Assembly (NCBI RefSeq): GCF_036289385.1
Contig: NZ_JAYFFH010000004.1
Span: 1-64,000 of the forward strand
From: Anaerofustis butyriciformans
GTDB taxonomy: Bacteria; Bacillota; Clostridia; Eubacteriales; Anaerofustaceae
Reading direction: 5' to 3'
DNA length: 64,000 nt
Made by a program: the position numbers and the translations under genes. Position 1 is the stretch's first letter. Each line of letters opens with the position of its first letter. Under the pieces are notes generated by a model, which had not been told where the DNA came from, searched no databases, and worked only from the letters and a program-made list of their open reading frames with translations. Below, piece by piece: positions 36,346 through 45,746 of the stretch.

Positions 36346-37584
36346 TTATTTACAACTTCTTTTTTTATTATAAATAACTATTCCACCAAAACCAACTAAA
36401 CCTACACAAAGCATAGCAACCCATAATACAATATTATTTTCATCTGATGTTTTAGGAGCTAATGTTTGAGTTTTATTATCATCAACTTTATCTACATTTT
36501 CATTATCGCTTGTTCCAGTGCTATCATCTATAACAGGAATTTCAACAGCTGCTAATTTATATCCACAAACACTACATTCTTGGTGTTTAGAACCTTTTTC
36601 AGTAGATGTTGCTTCTTTATCGATTACCCATTTATATGTATGATTTGAAATATCTGTCATATTGCCACAAAGACTACATTCTTTCCAGTGATTTGTTTCA
36701 TCACTTACCCATTCACCATAATTATGGTTATGATTTAATTGAGTAGCCATTTGTTCTTTTTTCCAATTTTCATATCCACTTTGAGATTTAAAATTAGCAG
36801 GTAAGAAGTTATCATATGCACTATCACTAATGCTGTTATTTGTTAAATCTAAAGTAGTAAGATTTGACAAATTACTTAAGAAAGAAATATCTTCAATTTT
36901 ATTATAAGATAAATTTAAATCTGTTAAACTTGTTAACCCTTTAATCCCATCTAAATCTTGAATTTTATTACCTGATAAGTTAAGGCTTGTTATATCTGTT
37001 AAGCCTGATAACCCAGATAAATCCTCAATATTGTTATTTGATAAATCTAAATCAGTAATTGTTGACATAGCAGATATTGAAGCTAAATCTGCGTCTTCAA
37101 TAAGGTTATTTGATAAATTTAAAGATGTAAGACTTGTTAAATTAGCTAACTTACTTAAATCTTGAATTTTATTACCTGATAAGTTAAGGCTTGTTATATT
37201 TGTTAAGCCTGATAACCCAGATAAATCCTCAATATTGTTATTTGATAAATCAACAGTTTCCAAAGATGATAATCCTTGTAAAAAGCTTAAATCTTGAACT
37301 TTAGAATCTGTTACAGTCAAAGTTTTAAGTCCAGTAAAATATTCTAAACCTCTCAAAGAACCATATTTTAGTCCTGTAACTGTTAGACTTTCAATTGTTG
37401 CTGCATCTTCATCAGTTAAGACATAATCAGGCTCATCTTCTTTTCCTAAAGCAGCAATAGCGGCTTTTTACAGTGCAGGCTCATCAATATTATCAGAAAT
37501 TGAAGTTGCTGCAAAAGCTGTTGCTGGCAACATAGCAAGAACCATTAACATTGATAAAGCTAAAGATAATATTTTTTTCTTCAT
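36346..37584 (-). pseudogene. Internalin-type LRR surface protein 4, cut by an in-frame TAA
   Basis: The start ATG at 37582-37584 opens a signal peptide (ILSLALSMLMVLAMLPATAFA). Codon 39 is TAA (37468-37470), where CAA (Gln) would need only one base change. The frame then continues: a segment with YVLTDEDAATIESLTVTGLKYG, about 7 internalin-like 22-residue LRRs (NLSGNKIQDLSKLANLTSL), two C..CG zinc-ribbon-like units (HWKECSLCGNM, HQECSVCGYKL) and APKTSDENNIVLWV with membrane helix and YNKKRSCK. These LRRs differ in type from the LRR_5 proteins, yet the anchor is shared. The frame past the stop is clean, so the break is recent, or the stop is bypassed. Confidence 0.85.
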
Positions 37585-37704
37585 TTCTCATTTTCCTTTC
37601 TAGAATTTAATCATAAAAATAAAGACATATTTTTTATAATATATTTATAACATTTTTTTTATATTTTTACAAGTAAAAAAGATTTTTTCATATTTTATCC
37701 AAAA

Positions 37705-38160
37705 AGAAAATTAATTATATTAATCTTCTTTTTTATAAATATCATTATCTCTATAATAAATATTAAACTTACAATTAGTAACATACTAAATACCATAATT
37801 TTTTATCCAAGGTTTTAAGAGATGGTATTCGGTTTTCTTTAATATCAAGCTCATCTATATTATTACTATAATTATTCTCATTATTATCTATATTTAGCAG
37901 GAATCTCAACTTCCACTAATTTATATCCACAAACACTACATTCTTGGTGTTTTAAACCTTTTTCGGTAGATGTTGCTTCTTTATCTATTATTCAGTTATA
38001 TTCATAACTCTCAAATTCAACTTTATCAACGCAAGAACATTTTTCCCAATGGTTTACTTTATAAAGTATCTATGTATTTTCATACTTCTGAACATGTGGA
38101 CTTAAAATTCCATTTACTGTAACCCCTGTGTTTTCTCCATTTATTATTATATATTATATT
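37705..38160 (-). pseudogene. Decayed copy of an LRR surface protein 3' end
   Basis: A minus-strand frame reads HWEKCSCV, KEATSTEKGLKHQECSVCGY and KLVEVEIP, nearly the same as the C-terminal part of LRR protein 4 (KEATSTEKGSKHQECSVCGYKLAAVEIP), but with TAG and TGA stops; the TGA replaces a Trp codon. Further on, after a frame change, KTLDKK, a hydrophobic stretch and KKK remain of the anchor. The region upstream to 38160 adds only a short fragment. It is a relic of a neighbouring duplication. Confidence 0.8.
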
Positions 38161-38260
38161 TTGAAACTTCTGATTTATATAAGCTTTTAGATTTTATATC
38201 ACATTAAAAAACATTCCTCAATTCTTTATAAAAAATTTTATTTGGTAATTTTTAGTATAA

Positions 38261-38296
38261 AAAAAGAGATATACATTAAAATGTATATCTCTTTAT
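38261..38296 (-). terminator. Terminator of metNIQ
   Basis: AAAGAGATATACAT and ATGTATATCTCTTT form a 14-bp stem around TAAA, with a T-run on the minus strand. Confidence 0.9.
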
Positions 38297-38306
38297 CATT
38301 TAAATT

Positions 38307-39125
38307 TTATTCAAAAATAGATACTACACTACCATCATATTTTTCATCAATGAAGTTTTTAACTGTATCTGATTGAAGAGCTTTAAGTAATGCTTTTGTT
38401 TTGTCAGTTTCTTCATTACCTGCTTTTACACAAAGAATGTTTGCATATGTTTTAGCAGCTTCACTATCAGCTGTTTCAATTGCGATAGCATCTTTATTTA
38501 CGCTTAAACCAGCTTCCATTGCATAGTTACCGTTAATTACAGCAAAGTCAACATCTTGTAAACTCTTTGGAATTTGAGCAGCTTCTAATTCTTGAATTTT
38601 TACATTGTGAGGATTGCTTTCAATATCTTTAGCTGTTGCATTTAATCCAGCATCTTTTTTAAGTGTGATTACACCATTTTTTTCAAGAAGAAGTAATGCT
38701 CTTGCTTCATTTGTTGTATCGTTTGGAACTGCTATTGTTGCACCATCAGGAATATTTTTTAAATCTTTAGATTTTCCAGGATAAATTCCAAGAGGTTCAT
38801 AGTGAACTGTTCCTACTGATACAAGATTTGTACCTTGTTCTTCATTGAAAGAATCCATGTATGGTTTATGTTGGAAGAAGTTTGCATCCAAAGAACCATC
38901 TTCAACGGCTTTGTTTGGTTGTACATAATCAGTAAATTCTGTAATTTCTAGTGTATAGCCTTCTTTTGCTAAATCTTCTTTAACTGCATTTAAAATTTCT
39001 GCATGAGGAACTGCTGTTGCTCCTACTTTAATAACTTTGTCATCTGAACTTGAACTACTTCCGCATCCGGCAAATAAGCCGAATACTAAAGCCCCGGTTA
39101 ATAATACCGCAAATAATTTTTTCAT
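38307..39125 (-). CDS. metQ: Methionine ABC transporter substrate-binding lipoprotein
   Basis: An NlpA/MetQ-family lipoprotein of 272 residues. The lipobox is LFAGC (Cys21) after MKKLFAVLLTGALVFG. KVGATAVPHAEILNAVKEDL and FTDYVQPNKAVEDGSLDANFFQHKPYMD are characteristic of methionine-binding members. It is the last gene of metN-metI-metQ, 26 bases after metI. Confidence 0.93.
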   Translation of the reverse strand: MKKLFAVLLTGALVFGLFAGCGSSSSSDDKVIKVGATAVPHAEILNAVKEDLAKEGYTLEITEFTDYVQPNKAVEDGSLDANFFQHKPYMDSFNEEQGTNLVSVGTVHYEPLGIYPGKSKDLKNIPDGATIAVPNDTTNEARALLLLEKNGVITLKKDAGLNATAKDIESNPHNVKIQELEAAQIPKSLQDVDFAVINGNYAMEAGLSVNKDAIAIETADSEAAKTYANILCVKAGNEETDKTKALLKALQSDTVKNFIDEKYDGSVVSIFE

Positions 39126-39151
39126 ATCTTTTCTCCCTTTTCTTTTTAATT

Positions 39152-39811
39152 TTATATTCTTTTATCAATCTTCCTTGCAATAATTGTTCCCATTGCCTGA
39201 AGAACTTGAACTATTAAAACTAACAATACAACGGTAATAATCATTATTGTTGATTCATATCTGTAATATCCGTAACGTATTGCTATATCACCAAGTCCAC
39301 CGCCTCCTACAAAACCAGCAAGAGCAGAGTAACTAAGTATGGTTGTTATAGAAATTGAAAATCCTACCATTAAAGAAGGCATTGCTTCTTTAATTAAAAC
39401 CTTTGTTACTATTTGGTAAACTGATGCACCCATTGAAAGTGAGGCTTCTATAACCCCTCTATCAACCTCCTTAAGTGAAGATTCAACCATTCTTGCAATA
39501 AATGGTGCCGCTCCTATAACAAGAGGAACGATTGTTGCTGTTGAACCTATTGTTGTTCCAACGATTAATCTTGTAAAAGGAATTAAAACTACAAGTAAAA
39601 TCAAAAACGGAACACTTCTTAAAACATTTGTAACAACGTCAAGTATCTTAAATATAACCTTGTTTTCTTTTATTCCTCCTTTTGCGGAAGTTACAAGCAA
39701 CACTCCCATTGGAAGACCTATAATATATCCTAAAAATGTGGAAACAATGGTCATATATAGTGTTTGAAGAATACCGACACCTATCATTTGCCATTCAGCA
39801 CTGCCTAACAT
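39152..39811 (-). CDS. metI: Methionine ABC transporter permease
   Basis: A 219-residue inner-membrane permease with about five helices. The EAA-loop motif is EVDRGVIEASLSMGASVYQIVTKVLIKEAMPSL, and GGLGDIAIRYGYYRYES closes the family signature. It is one base apart from metN, so they are coupled. Confidence 0.93.
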   Translation of the reverse strand: MLGSAEWQMIGVGILQTLYMTIVSTFLGYIIGLPMGVLLVTSAKGGIKENKVIFKILDVVTNVLRSVPFLILLVVLIPFTRLIVGTTIGSTATIVPLVIGAAPFIARMVESSLKEVDRGVIEASLSMGASVYQIVTKVLIKEAMPSLMVGFSISITTILSYSALAGFVGGGGLGDIAIRYGYYRYESTIMIITVVLLVLIVQVLQAMGTIIARKIDKRI

Positions 39812-39812
39812 A

Positions 39813-40832
39813 TTAATCTTCCATCCTTTCCACTACTAAATTTTTACCTTCAAGATATTCCATAACTTTTCTTTTTTCTTCTTCGTCTTTTGGAATTTCT
39901 ATAACAATTTGTCCAAGAGCTTTTCCTTCTATATCTTTTACGTTTGCATAAAGAATAGAAACTTTAACTCCTGTATCTAAAATCATATTTGATATAACCG
40001 GTTCATGTGTTGTACTTCCGTCAAATACAATTCTAAGAGAATTATTCTTCAAATCTTGACTCATTTTTTTACTGTCAGGATTAATTGTATTTTTAGCCCA
40101 GTTACTTTTTGGATGTGTGAATATTTCTTCAACACTTCCTGTTTCTGTAATCATTGAATTTTCGATTACTGCAACATGAGTACAAATTTCTTCAACAACA
40201 CTCATTTCATGAGTTATTATAACTATTGTTATACCAAGTTTTTTATTTATGTCTTTAAGCAAATCTAAAATTGACTTTGTTGTATTTGGGTCAAGAGCTG
40301 ATGTTGCTTCGTCACAAAGTAACACTTCCGGATTTGATGCAAGAGCTCTTGCTATTGCAACTCTTTGTTTTTGACCACCACTTAATTTTGCAGGATAAGC
40401 ATTTTCTTTTTCACTTAAACCTACCATTTCAAGAAGTTCTAAAGCTCTCTTTTTTGCATCCTCTTTTTTTACTCCTACAATTTCAAGAGGAAACATAACA
40501 TTTTTTATTACTGTTTCTTGCATTAAAAGATTAAATTGTTGAAAAATCATTCCAACATGATGTCTTGTTTCTCTAAGTTCTTTATCACTTAACTTTGATA
40601 AATCTTTACCTGAAATATAAACTCTTCCTTTTGTAGGTTTTTCAAGATAGTTTATACATCTTACAAGGGTACTTTTTCCTGCACCACTCATACCAATTAT
40701 TCCGTAAATATCACCTTTGTTTATTTCAAGGTTAATATCTTTTAAGGCGTTTACTTCTCCGTCTTTGGAATAAAAAGTCTTATGTAAGTTTTCGATTTTT
40801 ATAATCGGACTATTATTTTTTTCTAACTCCAT
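39813..40832 (-). CDS. metN: Methionine ABC transporter ATP-binding protein
   Basis: ABC ATPase with Walker A GMSGAGKST, signature LSGGQKQR, Walker B VLLCDEATSALD and switch His in IIITHEM. The last ~75 residues form the NIL domain (LRIVFDGSTTHEPVISNMI) that binds methionine and shuts the pump. The start is taken at the ATG at 40832 after GAGGAA; a TTG three codons upstream is possible. The leader has an extended -10 (TGGTATAAT near 40873) and no SAM riboswitch that I can see. Confidence 0.93.
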   Translation of the reverse strand: MELEKNNSPIIKIENLHKTFYSKDGEVNALKDINLEINKGDIYGIIGMSGAGKSTLVRCINYLEKPTKGRVYISGKDLSKLSDKELRETRHHVGMIFQQFNLLMQETVIKNVMFPLEIVGVKKEDAKKRALELLEMVGLSEKENAYPAKLSGGQKQRVAIARALASNPEVLLCDEATSALDPNTTKSILDLLKDINKKLGITIVIITHEMSVVEEICTHVAVIENSMITETGSVEEIFTHPKSNWAKNTINPDSKKMSQDLKNNSLRIVFDGSTTHEPVISNMILDTGVKVSILYANVKDIEGKALGQIVIEIPKDEEEKRKVMEYLEGKNLVVERMED

Positions 40833-41007
40833 ATCTTCCAATTCCTCATTTTTTTATTAAATACGCGCTATATTATACCATAAAATTTTTCAATTTTATT
40901 TTAAAAATAAAAAAACCTTATCGGTAATTTCTTATAGTATAACACATCTTTTTATTATATGATAATTCTTGTTTTTCATAGCTTGTTATAGCTAAAAGTT
41001 ATATAAT

Positions 41008-41030
41008 AAAAAAACGCCTTTTGGCGTTTT
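41008..41030 (-). terminator. Terminator of sigK
   Basis: AACGCC and GGCGTT pair around TTTT, with a T-run on the minus strand. Confidence 0.85.
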
Positions 41031-41727
41031 AATATTCTTTAAACTTATTTGCTATTTTCCCTATTGCCTTTTTTTCTATTCTCGAAACATACGACCTTGA
41101 AATATTATACTTCTTAGCTATTTCTCTTTGTGTATAATTTTTACTTCCTTTTAAGCCATATCTTAAATATATAATTTCCTTTTCTCTTTTAGTTAAAACT
41201 TCATCTATAATATTATATAACCTTTCACTTTCTACTTTTAAATTCACTTTAGAATTAACATCATCTTCATCAGTTGATAAAATATCTATAAGGGATATGT
41301 TATTTCCCTCTTCATCAAAACTTATATAATCTTCTAAAAAAACATTTGATGATATTTTGCTTTCACTTCTAAGTGCCATTAATATTTCATTATCTATGCA
41401 CCTTGATGCATATGTCGCAAACTTTGTTCCTTTGCCATAATCGAAAGAATTTATACCTTTAATGAGACCTATTATTCCAATAGAAATAAGGTCGTCTTTT
41501 GGAATATTTGATGAAGAATATTTTTTACTTACATGAGCAACTAACCTTAAATTATGATTAATAAGTTTTTCTTTTGCATTATTATTATTCTCTTCCTTAA
41601 ACTGCTTGAAATACTTAAGCTCTTCATCTTTTTTAAGTGGTTTTGGAAAAGATTCGTTTGAAGATAAGTAACCAAGAAAAACAAGGACTTGTTGAAGTAA
41701 ATCAAGAATACCTAAAAATCCTAACAT
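41029..41727 (-). CDS. sigK: RNA polymerase sporulation sigma factor SigK-type
   Basis: A 232-residue sigma-70-family factor. A hydrophobic N-terminal leader (LGFLGILDLLQQVLVFLGYL) resembles the pro-sequence of pro-sigma-K, followed by FPKPLKKDEE as in SigK. Region 2 is NLRLVAHVSKKY..DDLISIGIIGLIKGINSFDYGKGTKFATYASRCIDNEIL, and region 4 is LTKREKEIIYLRYGLKG..YTQREIAKKYNISRSYVSRIEKKA. The gene is whole, with no skin element. It suggests that the organism forms spores or descends from a spore former. GGGGGTGAT precedes the ATG. Confidence 0.88.
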   Translation of the reverse strand: MLGFLGILDLLQQVLVFLGYLSSNESFPKPLKKDEELKYFKQFKEENNNNAKEKLINHNLRLVAHVSKKYSSSNIPKDDLISIGIIGLIKGINSFDYGKGTKFATYASRCIDNEILMALRSESKISSNVFLEDYISFDEEGNNISLIDILSTDEDDVNSKVNLKVESERLYNIIDEVLTKREKEIIYLRYGLKGSKNYTQREIAKKYNISRSYVSRIEKKAIGKIANKFKEY

Positions 41728-41781
41728 AAAAAATCACCCCCATAAAATATATGAGGGTAAAAAATAAATTTGCTTGTACTT

Positions 41782-42261
41782 TTAAATATATTTTTTTATC
41801 TCCATCCATTCATTCAAAAGCATCTCAAGAGAATATCTTGCATTTGCAGGACTTGTGGAAGGTAATTTTTTATAGCTTATATCAATATCCTTATTATATT
41901 TTTTATAAAGATTAAAAGCTGTTCCACCATTTAAAAATATATTTTTTATTTTTGAATTATTAATAATAACTTTTAAATCATTTACCTTAACATTTTTTAT
42001 TGAACTGTCAGAAGAACCTACAATATCACAAGACTCTATTACATCAAAAACAGCTATATGACTTTCTAATAACATTTCTTTCTTTTCTTTTACAGTTTTA
42101 GGAAGTGGATAATTTGTAATAGTACTTATAACCTTCCAAAACCTGTTTTGAGGATGTGCATAAAAGAATTCCTCTTCCCTTGACTTTACAGAAGGGAAAG
42201 AACCTAAAATAAGTATTTTTGAATCTTTATTATATACAGGTTTTATATTATGAAATTCCAT
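41782..42261 (-). CDS. Family 6 DNA-deoxyinosine (hypoxanthine) glycosylase
   Basis: A 159-residue protein of the uracil-DNA-glycosylase superfamily. ILILGSFPSVKSREEEFFYAHPQNRFWKV is the signature of the HDG (UDG family 6) group, and LPSTSPANA is the second motif. These enzymes excise hypoxanthine from DNA. The ATG at 42261 is used because AAAGGAG lies 7 bases upstream; it leaves a 14-base gap to the aldo/keto reductase gene. Confidence 0.85.
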   Translation of the reverse strand: MEFHNIKPVYNKDSKILILGSFPSVKSREEEFFYAHPQNRFWKVISTITNYPLPKTVKEKKEMLLESHIAVFDVIESCDIVGSSDSSIKNVKVNDLKVIINNSKIKNIFLNGGTAFNLYKKYNKDIDISYKKLPSTSPANARYSLEMLLNEWMEIKKYI

Positions 42262-42275
42262 TTTAACTCCTTTAA

Positions 42276-43121
42276 TCAATCAAAATAAACTCTTTCTCTA
42301 TCTGGATGTTCTCCTGACCATCCTATTTGCGGAAGACACATTAAATAATACATATCGTCTCTTTCAATACTAAAATCAAATATATCTAAATTTTCCTTCA
42401 TTCTATATACAGATGAGGATTTTATTATTGGCATTATTCCTAATTGATATAAAAATCTAATACAAAGCTGTGGTACTGTTTTACCATATTTCTCTGCAAT
42501 TTTCTTTAATGAGTCTTCACCTAAAACTCTTCCTCTGCCAAGAGGTGACCAAGCCTGAACTAAAATATCATTTTTCACACAAAAATCTAATGCTGTTTTT
42601 TGCAAATATCCTATATGCGACTCAAGCTGATTTACCATAGGTTTTATTTCGCAATTCTCCATTAAATTTATAAGATGGTGTGGAAGAAAGTTACTTACTC
42701 CTATTACTTTAATACGACCGGCTTTATATAATTCTTCCATTGCTTTCCACGTTTTTATATCCTTTTGTTTCCAATTTATATCGTTAGGATTTTCTTTTGG
42801 CCAATGAATTAAATAAACATCTAAATAATCGGTATTTAATTCTTTTAATGATTTCTCAAAGGCTTTCATTGTTTCATCATATCCGAGGTCTTCTCTCCAT
42901 ACTTTTGAAGCTATTATTAAATCTTCTCTTTTTACGTTTGAATTTTTTATCGCTTTTGCAATATCACTTTCATTTTTATAAAAAGCAGCAGTATCAAAGT
43001 AGGTATATCCCGAATTTATTGCATCAATAACCGCACTTTCACAGTTTCCATTTCCTGCTTTATAGGTTCCAAATCCGATTTTGGGTATTGTAATTGTGTT
43101 TGTTAGTTTAAAATTTTCCAT
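42276..43121 (-). CDS. Aldo/keto reductase
   Basis: A 281-residue NADPH-dependent TIM-barrel reductase. PKIGFGTYKAGN opens it; the tetrad is Asp in YFDTAAFY, Tyr in the same segment, Lys in IIASKVW and His in VYLIHWPKENP. VIGVSNFLPHHL and IIKSSSVYRMKENLDIFDF match the family. The substrate is not predictable. It is cotranscribed with the glycosylase gene. Confidence 0.9.
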   Translation of the reverse strand: MENFKLTNTITIPKIGFGTYKAGNGNCESAVIDAINSGYTYFDTAAFYKNESDIAKAIKNSNVKREDLIIASKVWREDLGYDETMKAFEKSLKELNTDYLDVYLIHWPKENPNDINWKQKDIKTWKAMEELYKAGRIKVIGVSNFLPHHLINLMENCEIKPMVNQLESHIGYLQKTALDFCVKNDILVQAWSPLGRGRVLGEDSLKKIAEKYGKTVPQLCIRFLYQLGIMPIIKSSSVYRMKENLDIFDFSIERDDMYYLMCLPQIGWSGEHPDRERVYFD

Positions 43122-43133
43122 TTTTCTCTCCTT

Positions 43134-43823
43134 TTAATAACATCTTTTACAAGGAGTAAGTCCCTTTTCTTTTGCTTCTTTTAAAGTAATTTTTTCTGCA
43201 TTCTTCATATTTGAACAATCTGCTTTAGAATGATATTTACTTCCAGACTTTGAAATATAAACATATGTTTTTTCTTCGCTGGAATCATCGGCATTATTAT
43301 AATTAACATCTTCTTTTACATCTTCACTTTTTTCTTTATTATTCTCATCAATGACTTTTATATTTATTTCATTACTTTGTGTTTTACTGTTTTTAGAAAT
43401 TATTTTTAAAGTTGCATTTCCTTCTTCATAACTTTTTATATAAAATTTATCCGCCTGTTTATATATAGTGGCAACATCTTCATTTGAAGAATAAAACTTT
43501 ATATCATCTTTGAAAAAAGTATCAGGTGAAATATCCACATTTATTTGATAAGTAGAATTAATATTCATTTCTTTTACATTGGAAGACATTTTTATCGAGT
43601 TAATTTTTGGAGTAAAAATAACAAAAATATTAATTACAAAACATACCAAAATACATAAAATAATCAATATACTTCTCTTGTTTTTTAATTTATTATCATC
43701 ATCGCTTTTCTTTAAATAAAAATATAGAAATACTACAAGAGGTATCCATGAAAATGGAAATATTAATATTAAAAATAAAATGCCAAGCATCATAAACAAT
43801 TTAATTTTATTATTTATTTTCAT
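43134..43823 (-). CDS. Membrane protein with Big-like domain and Cys-rich tail
   Basis: A 229-residue protein of no firm family. Two or three N-terminal membrane helices (residues ~8-36 and 50-70) precede an Ig/Big2-like domain (INVDISPDTFFKDDIKFYSSNEDVATI), an acidic linker and a tail of the form YHSKADCSNMKNAEKITLKEAKEKG ending in CKRC. That tail also occurs at the end of many Bacillota thermonucleases and DUF-type surface proteins and may bind metal. The role is unknown. It is the first gene of the unit with the aldo/keto reductase and glycosylase genes. Confidence 0.7.
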   Translation of the reverse strand: MKINNKIKLFMMLGILFLILIFPFSWIPLVVFLYFYLKKSDDDNKLKNKRSILIILCILVCFVINIFVIFTPKINSIKMSSNVKEMNINSTYQINVDISPDTFFKDDIKFYSSNEDVATIYKQADKFYIKSYEEGNATLKIISKNSKTQSNEINIKVIDENNKEKSEDVKEDVNYNNADDSSEEKTYVYISKSGSKYHSKADCSNMKNAEKITLKEAKEKGLTPCKRCY

Positions 43824-43879
43824 TTCTTTATCCTTATGATTTTATATACATTATTTTACTACAAAAAATAAAAATACAA

Positions 43880-43908
43880 TAAAAAAACTATGGATTATTC
43901 CATAGTTT
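43880..43908 (-). terminator. Terminator of ftsH
   Basis: AAAACTATGG and CCATAGTTTT pair around ATTATT, with a T-run on the minus strand. It overlaps the stop codon of ftsH. Confidence 0.9.
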
Positions 43909-45730
43909 TTTCATCATTTAAAATCTTCATAAATTCTTCACCTGTAATTGTTTCATGTTCATATAAATATTTTGCGATTTCATGAAGTTTCATAATATTG
44001 TCATTAAGGATTCCTTTTGCTTTTTCATATTGTTTATTAATTACTTCAACGACTTTTTTGTCAATTTCTCTTGCTGTTTCGTTTGAACAAGCAAGGGAAG
44101 TATCTCCACCAAGATACATATTGTTTTGTGTCTCTAATGCAACCATACCAAATTCTTCACTCATACCAAATCTTGTAATCATCGCTCTTGCAAGCTTTGT
44201 TGCTTGTTCGATATCATTTGAAGCACCGGTTGTTATTGAATTAAATATAATCTCTTCACTGGCTCTTCCACCTGTAAAAGTTGCAATTTTATTTTCAAGC
44301 TCTTCTTTGCTCATTAAGTTATGTTCGCCTTCATCAACTTGAAGTGTATAACCAAGAGCCCCTGAAGTTCTTGGTATTATAGTGATTTTTGTTACAGGAG
44401 CAGAATTTGTTTGTTTCGCAGCAACAAGTGCATGCCCTACTTCATGGTAAGCAACAATAAGTTTTTCTTTGTCAGAAAGTACTTTATTCTTCTTCTGATA
44501 TCCTGCAATTACAGTTTCAATGCTTTCTTCCAAATCTTGTTGTGTAACTTCACTTCTCCCGTTTCTAACCGCATGAAGTGCAGCTTCATTTATTATGTTT
44601 GCAAGTTCTGCCCCGCTTGCACCTGCAGCGGTTCTTGCAATAACTTCAAAATCAACATTTTTTGCTATCTTGATATTTTTAGCATGAACTTTAAGTATCG
44701 CTTCCCTGCCTTTTAAATCTGGAAGCTCAACAGGAATTCTTCTATCAAATCTTCCGGGTCTTAATAGTGCAGGATCAAGAGAGTCAGGTCTGTTTGATGC
44801 TGCCAATATGATTACACCTTTTGAAGAATCAAAACCGTCCATTTCTGTAAGCAACTGATTAAGAGTCTGTTCTCTTTCATCATTACCGCCTATATTTGCA
44901 TTTCCTCTTTTCTTTCCTATAGTATCTATTTCATCGATGAACACTATGCAAGGAGCCTTTTCATTTGCCTGTTTAAATAAATCTCTTACTTTTGCAGCAC
45001 CCATACCTACAAACATCTCAACAAATTCCGAACCGGAAATTGAGAAAAATGGTACGTTTGCTTCACCTGCCACAGCTTTGGCAAGAAGTGTTTTACCTGT
45101 TCCAGGAGGCCCTACAAGTAATGCGCCCTTTGGAATCTTCGCTCCGATTTGTTGGTATCTGCCGGGATTATGTAGAAAATCTACTATCTCTGTTAAAGCT
45201 TCTTTCGCTTCATCTTCTCCTGCAACATCCTTAAATTTTACACCGTCAGTTGATTTAACGTATACTTTAGCATTACTTTTTCCAAACTGCATTGCACCAA
45301 ATCCACCTGAACCCATACGTTTTGCCATCTTCTTATTTATAAAACTGAAGAATACTGTAAATATTATTATTGGTAATATAAACCAGATAAAAAAGTTAGA
45401 AAAAGCAGAATTTTGTTCTACAATTTCACTACCAAACTTTGCACCGCTTTCTTGTAATCTCTCAACAAGCTGTGTATCTGTATTTATAATACCTGTTTTA
45501 TAAATATGCTTTGGTTCTGACTTATCTGTAAATAATATTTTATTTGATGTAATTTCCACTTCGTCAATTTGTTTTTCTTCTGTCATAGTAATAAATGTAC
45601 TGTAATCAACTTCTTTAATCTGTTTTGCACTTAAAGAAGGAATTACAAACATATTCATTAAAATAATGAATATAAGTATTGCACCATAAATTTTTAAAGT
45701 ACGTTTTGTTCCATTGTCCATTTTTTTCAT
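43895..45730 (-). CDS. ftsH: ATP-dependent zinc metalloprotease FtsH
   Basis: A 611-residue membrane AAA protease that degrades damaged and regulatory membrane proteins. Two membrane helices (near residues 12-30 and 110-130) flank a ~75-residue external domain. The AAA module has Walker A GPPGTGKT, Walker B IVFIDEID, and the second region of homology RPDSLDPALLRPGRFDR; the zinc motif is HEVGH. It lies 16 bases downstream of a MarR-family gene, which may regulate it. Confidence 0.95.
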   Translation of the reverse strand: MKKMDNGTKRTLKIYGAILIFIILMNMFVIPSLSAKQIKEVDYSTFITMTEEKQIDEVEITSNKILFTDKSEPKHIYKTGIINTDTQLVERLQESGAKFGSEIVEQNSAFSNFFIWFILPIIIFTVFFSFINKKMAKRMGSGGFGAMQFGKSNAKVYVKSTDGVKFKDVAGEDEAKEALTEIVDFLHNPGRYQQIGAKIPKGALLVGPPGTGKTLLAKAVAGEANVPFFSISGSEFVEMFVGMGAAKVRDLFKQANEKAPCIVFIDEIDTIGKKRGNANIGGNDEREQTLNQLLTEMDGFDSSKGVIILAASNRPDSLDPALLRPGRFDRRIPVELPDLKGREAILKVHAKNIKIAKNVDFEVIARTAAGASGAELANIINEAALHAVRNGRSEVTQQDLEESIETVIAGYQKKNKVLSDKEKLIVAYHEVGHALVAAKQTNSAPVTKITIIPRTSGALGYTLQVDEGEHNLMSKEELENKIATFTGGRASEEIIFNSITTGASNDIEQATKLARAMITRFGMSEEFGMVALETQNNMYLGGDTSLACSNETAREIDKKVVEVINKQYEKAKGILNDNIMKLHEIAKYLYEHETITGEEFMKILNDEKTME

Positions 45731-45746
45731 AATTTTCTCCTATTAT

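Noticed and set aside
36346..37356. Short LRR gene starting at TTG 37356
   Set aside because: The true start with signal peptide is at 37584 in the same frame; the shorter frame merely begins after the nonsense codon.
40842..41007. Possible SAM riboswitch or T-box before metN
   Set aside because: No S-box core or T-box core sequence is visible; only an extended -10 and an AT-rich leader.
44937..45503. 188-codon open frame opposite ftsH
   Set aside because: It mirrors the conserved AAA domain codons of ftsH, has no ribosome binding site and no recognisable product.
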